7,002 nucleotides of DNA from Rubrobacter sp. (GTDB taxonomy: Bacteria > Actinomycetota > Rubrobacteria > Rubrobacterales > Rubrobacteraceae). Made by a program: the position numbers and the translations under genes. The stretch covers positions 1 to 7,002 of the forward strand of contig JADDPM010000110.1 of the NCBI GenBank assembly GCA_016781885.1, in the 5' to 3' direction. The notes under the pieces are model-generated. The model did no database searches. It had not been told where the DNA came from and worked only from the letters and a program-made list of their open reading frames with translations. This document shows, in pieces, positions 6,731 through 7,002 of the stretch. Each line of letters opens with the position of its first letter. The stretch's first letter is position 1.

Positions 6731-7002
6731 GTGAAGAACTTAGGGTTTCCCGCCGCGATAGGCGCAACAGCGCTGGCGACGCTAGTCACGTTCTCGTTCC
6801 TGCCCTTGTCGCGGGCCGACGAGCCGGAGTCGCAGCAGGTTGCGGCGGTCTCCGAGATGGAGGAGGCTACTACCCCGACGGTCCTGCCCCCCAAGCCGCA
6901 GCCCGCCACCGGTGAGAAGACCAAGAGAGTGGTCCGCGAGGGCCTCGCCCGCGAGCAGACCGCGCAAGGGCAAGCCGCGCAAGAGCGGGCTGCGCGAGAG
7001 CG
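6731..7002 (+). CDS. Exported protein with signal peptide and pentapeptide-repeat helix, 3' end beyond window
   Basis: The frame is open from GTG 6731 to the window edge (90 full codons). Residues 1-29 form a signal peptide: a short N-region with one Lys (VKN), a hydrophobic core (about 5-26: FPAAIGATALATLVTFSFLPL) and a likely cleavage after SRA (residue 29) before DE. There is no lipobox Cys. Residues 30-62 are a Pro/Glu/Thr/Gln-rich flexible linker (TTPTVLPPKPQPATG). From residue 73 a five-residue pattern begins (AREQT, AQGQA, AQERA, ARER), likely an extended charged helix. I do not recognise the protein. Actinobacterial cell-wall hydrolases often have such a signal-linker-helix N-terminus before a C-terminal catalytic domain, but that domain is not visible here. 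Shine-Dalgarno support is strong and the gene is divergent from the recombinase-like gene. Reading frames on the opposite strand here are shadows. Confidence 0.82.
   Translation, partial: MKNLGFPAAIGATALATLVTFSFLPLSRADEPESQQVAAVSEMEEATTPTVLPPKPQPATGEKTKRVVREGLAREQTAQGQAAQERAARE
6947..7002 (+). repeat. 15-bp tandem repeat encoding five-residue units, continues past window
   Basis: Unit boundaries are clearest at 6961-6975, 6976-6990 and 6991-7002, each beginning with (C/T)GCGC(A/G)AG. In protein they read A-Q/R-G/E-Q/R-A. A diverged first unit (AREQT) starts at 6947. The copies differ at several bases but keep the frame, as expected of a coding repeat that grows and shrinks by slippage. Confidence 0.6.

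Noticed and set aside
6655..6982. Two minus-strand frames opposite the exported-protein gene
   Set aside because: The plus-strand frame has a strong ribosome site, a TATAAT promoter and a textbook signal peptide. The opposite frames have none and overlap the recombinase promoter.

Overview
This window comes from a GC-rich bacterial chromosome. The best fit is a deep-branching actinobacterium, perhaps Rubrobacter or a relative. I base this on the high GC content, frequent ATA and AGG codons inside otherwise GC-biased genes, TTG and GTG start codons, and the form of the glutamate synthase proteins. This placement is inference from sequence style, not a database match.

Nearly all the window is read on the minus strand, so transcription runs from high to low coordinates. 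In that direction the order is: a tyrosine-recombinase-fold protein (6664-5831), a small highly charged coiled-coil protein of unknown function (5815-5480), a 165-bp gap holding a GC-rich hairpin, a 12-bp palindrome and a candidate promoter, then gltB (5314-827) and gltD (827 to the window edge, 3' part missing). GltB and GltD are the large and small subunits of NADPH-dependent glutamate synthase (GOGAT), the ammonium-assimilation enzyme that makes two glutamates from glutamine and 2-oxoglutarate. The two cistrons overlap by one base (TAGTG), so their translation is probably coupled.

At the right end a gene reads the other way (6731 to the window edge). It encodes an exported protein with a signal peptide, a Pro/Glu-rich linker and the beginning of an Ala/Gln/Arg/Glu five-residue repeat. 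It is divergent from the recombinase gene across 66 bp that hold two closely packed -10 elements, one per strand. The minus-strand element would start transcription exactly at the recombinase ATG, giving a leaderless mRNA.

The most unusual item is the recombinase-like protein. The reading frame is intact and the fold is recognisable, but four of the six catalytic positions appear replaced (Arg I to Thr, Lys to Pro, first His to Met, His/Trp to Val). The second Arg and the nucleophilic Tyr remain, and the protein stops four residues after the Tyr. It looks like a pseudo-recombinase kept for a non-catalytic role, paired with a coiled-coil partner. The glutamate synthase genes are ordinary housekeeping genes. 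No tRNA, rRNA, CRISPR array, insertion sequence or prophage is visible.
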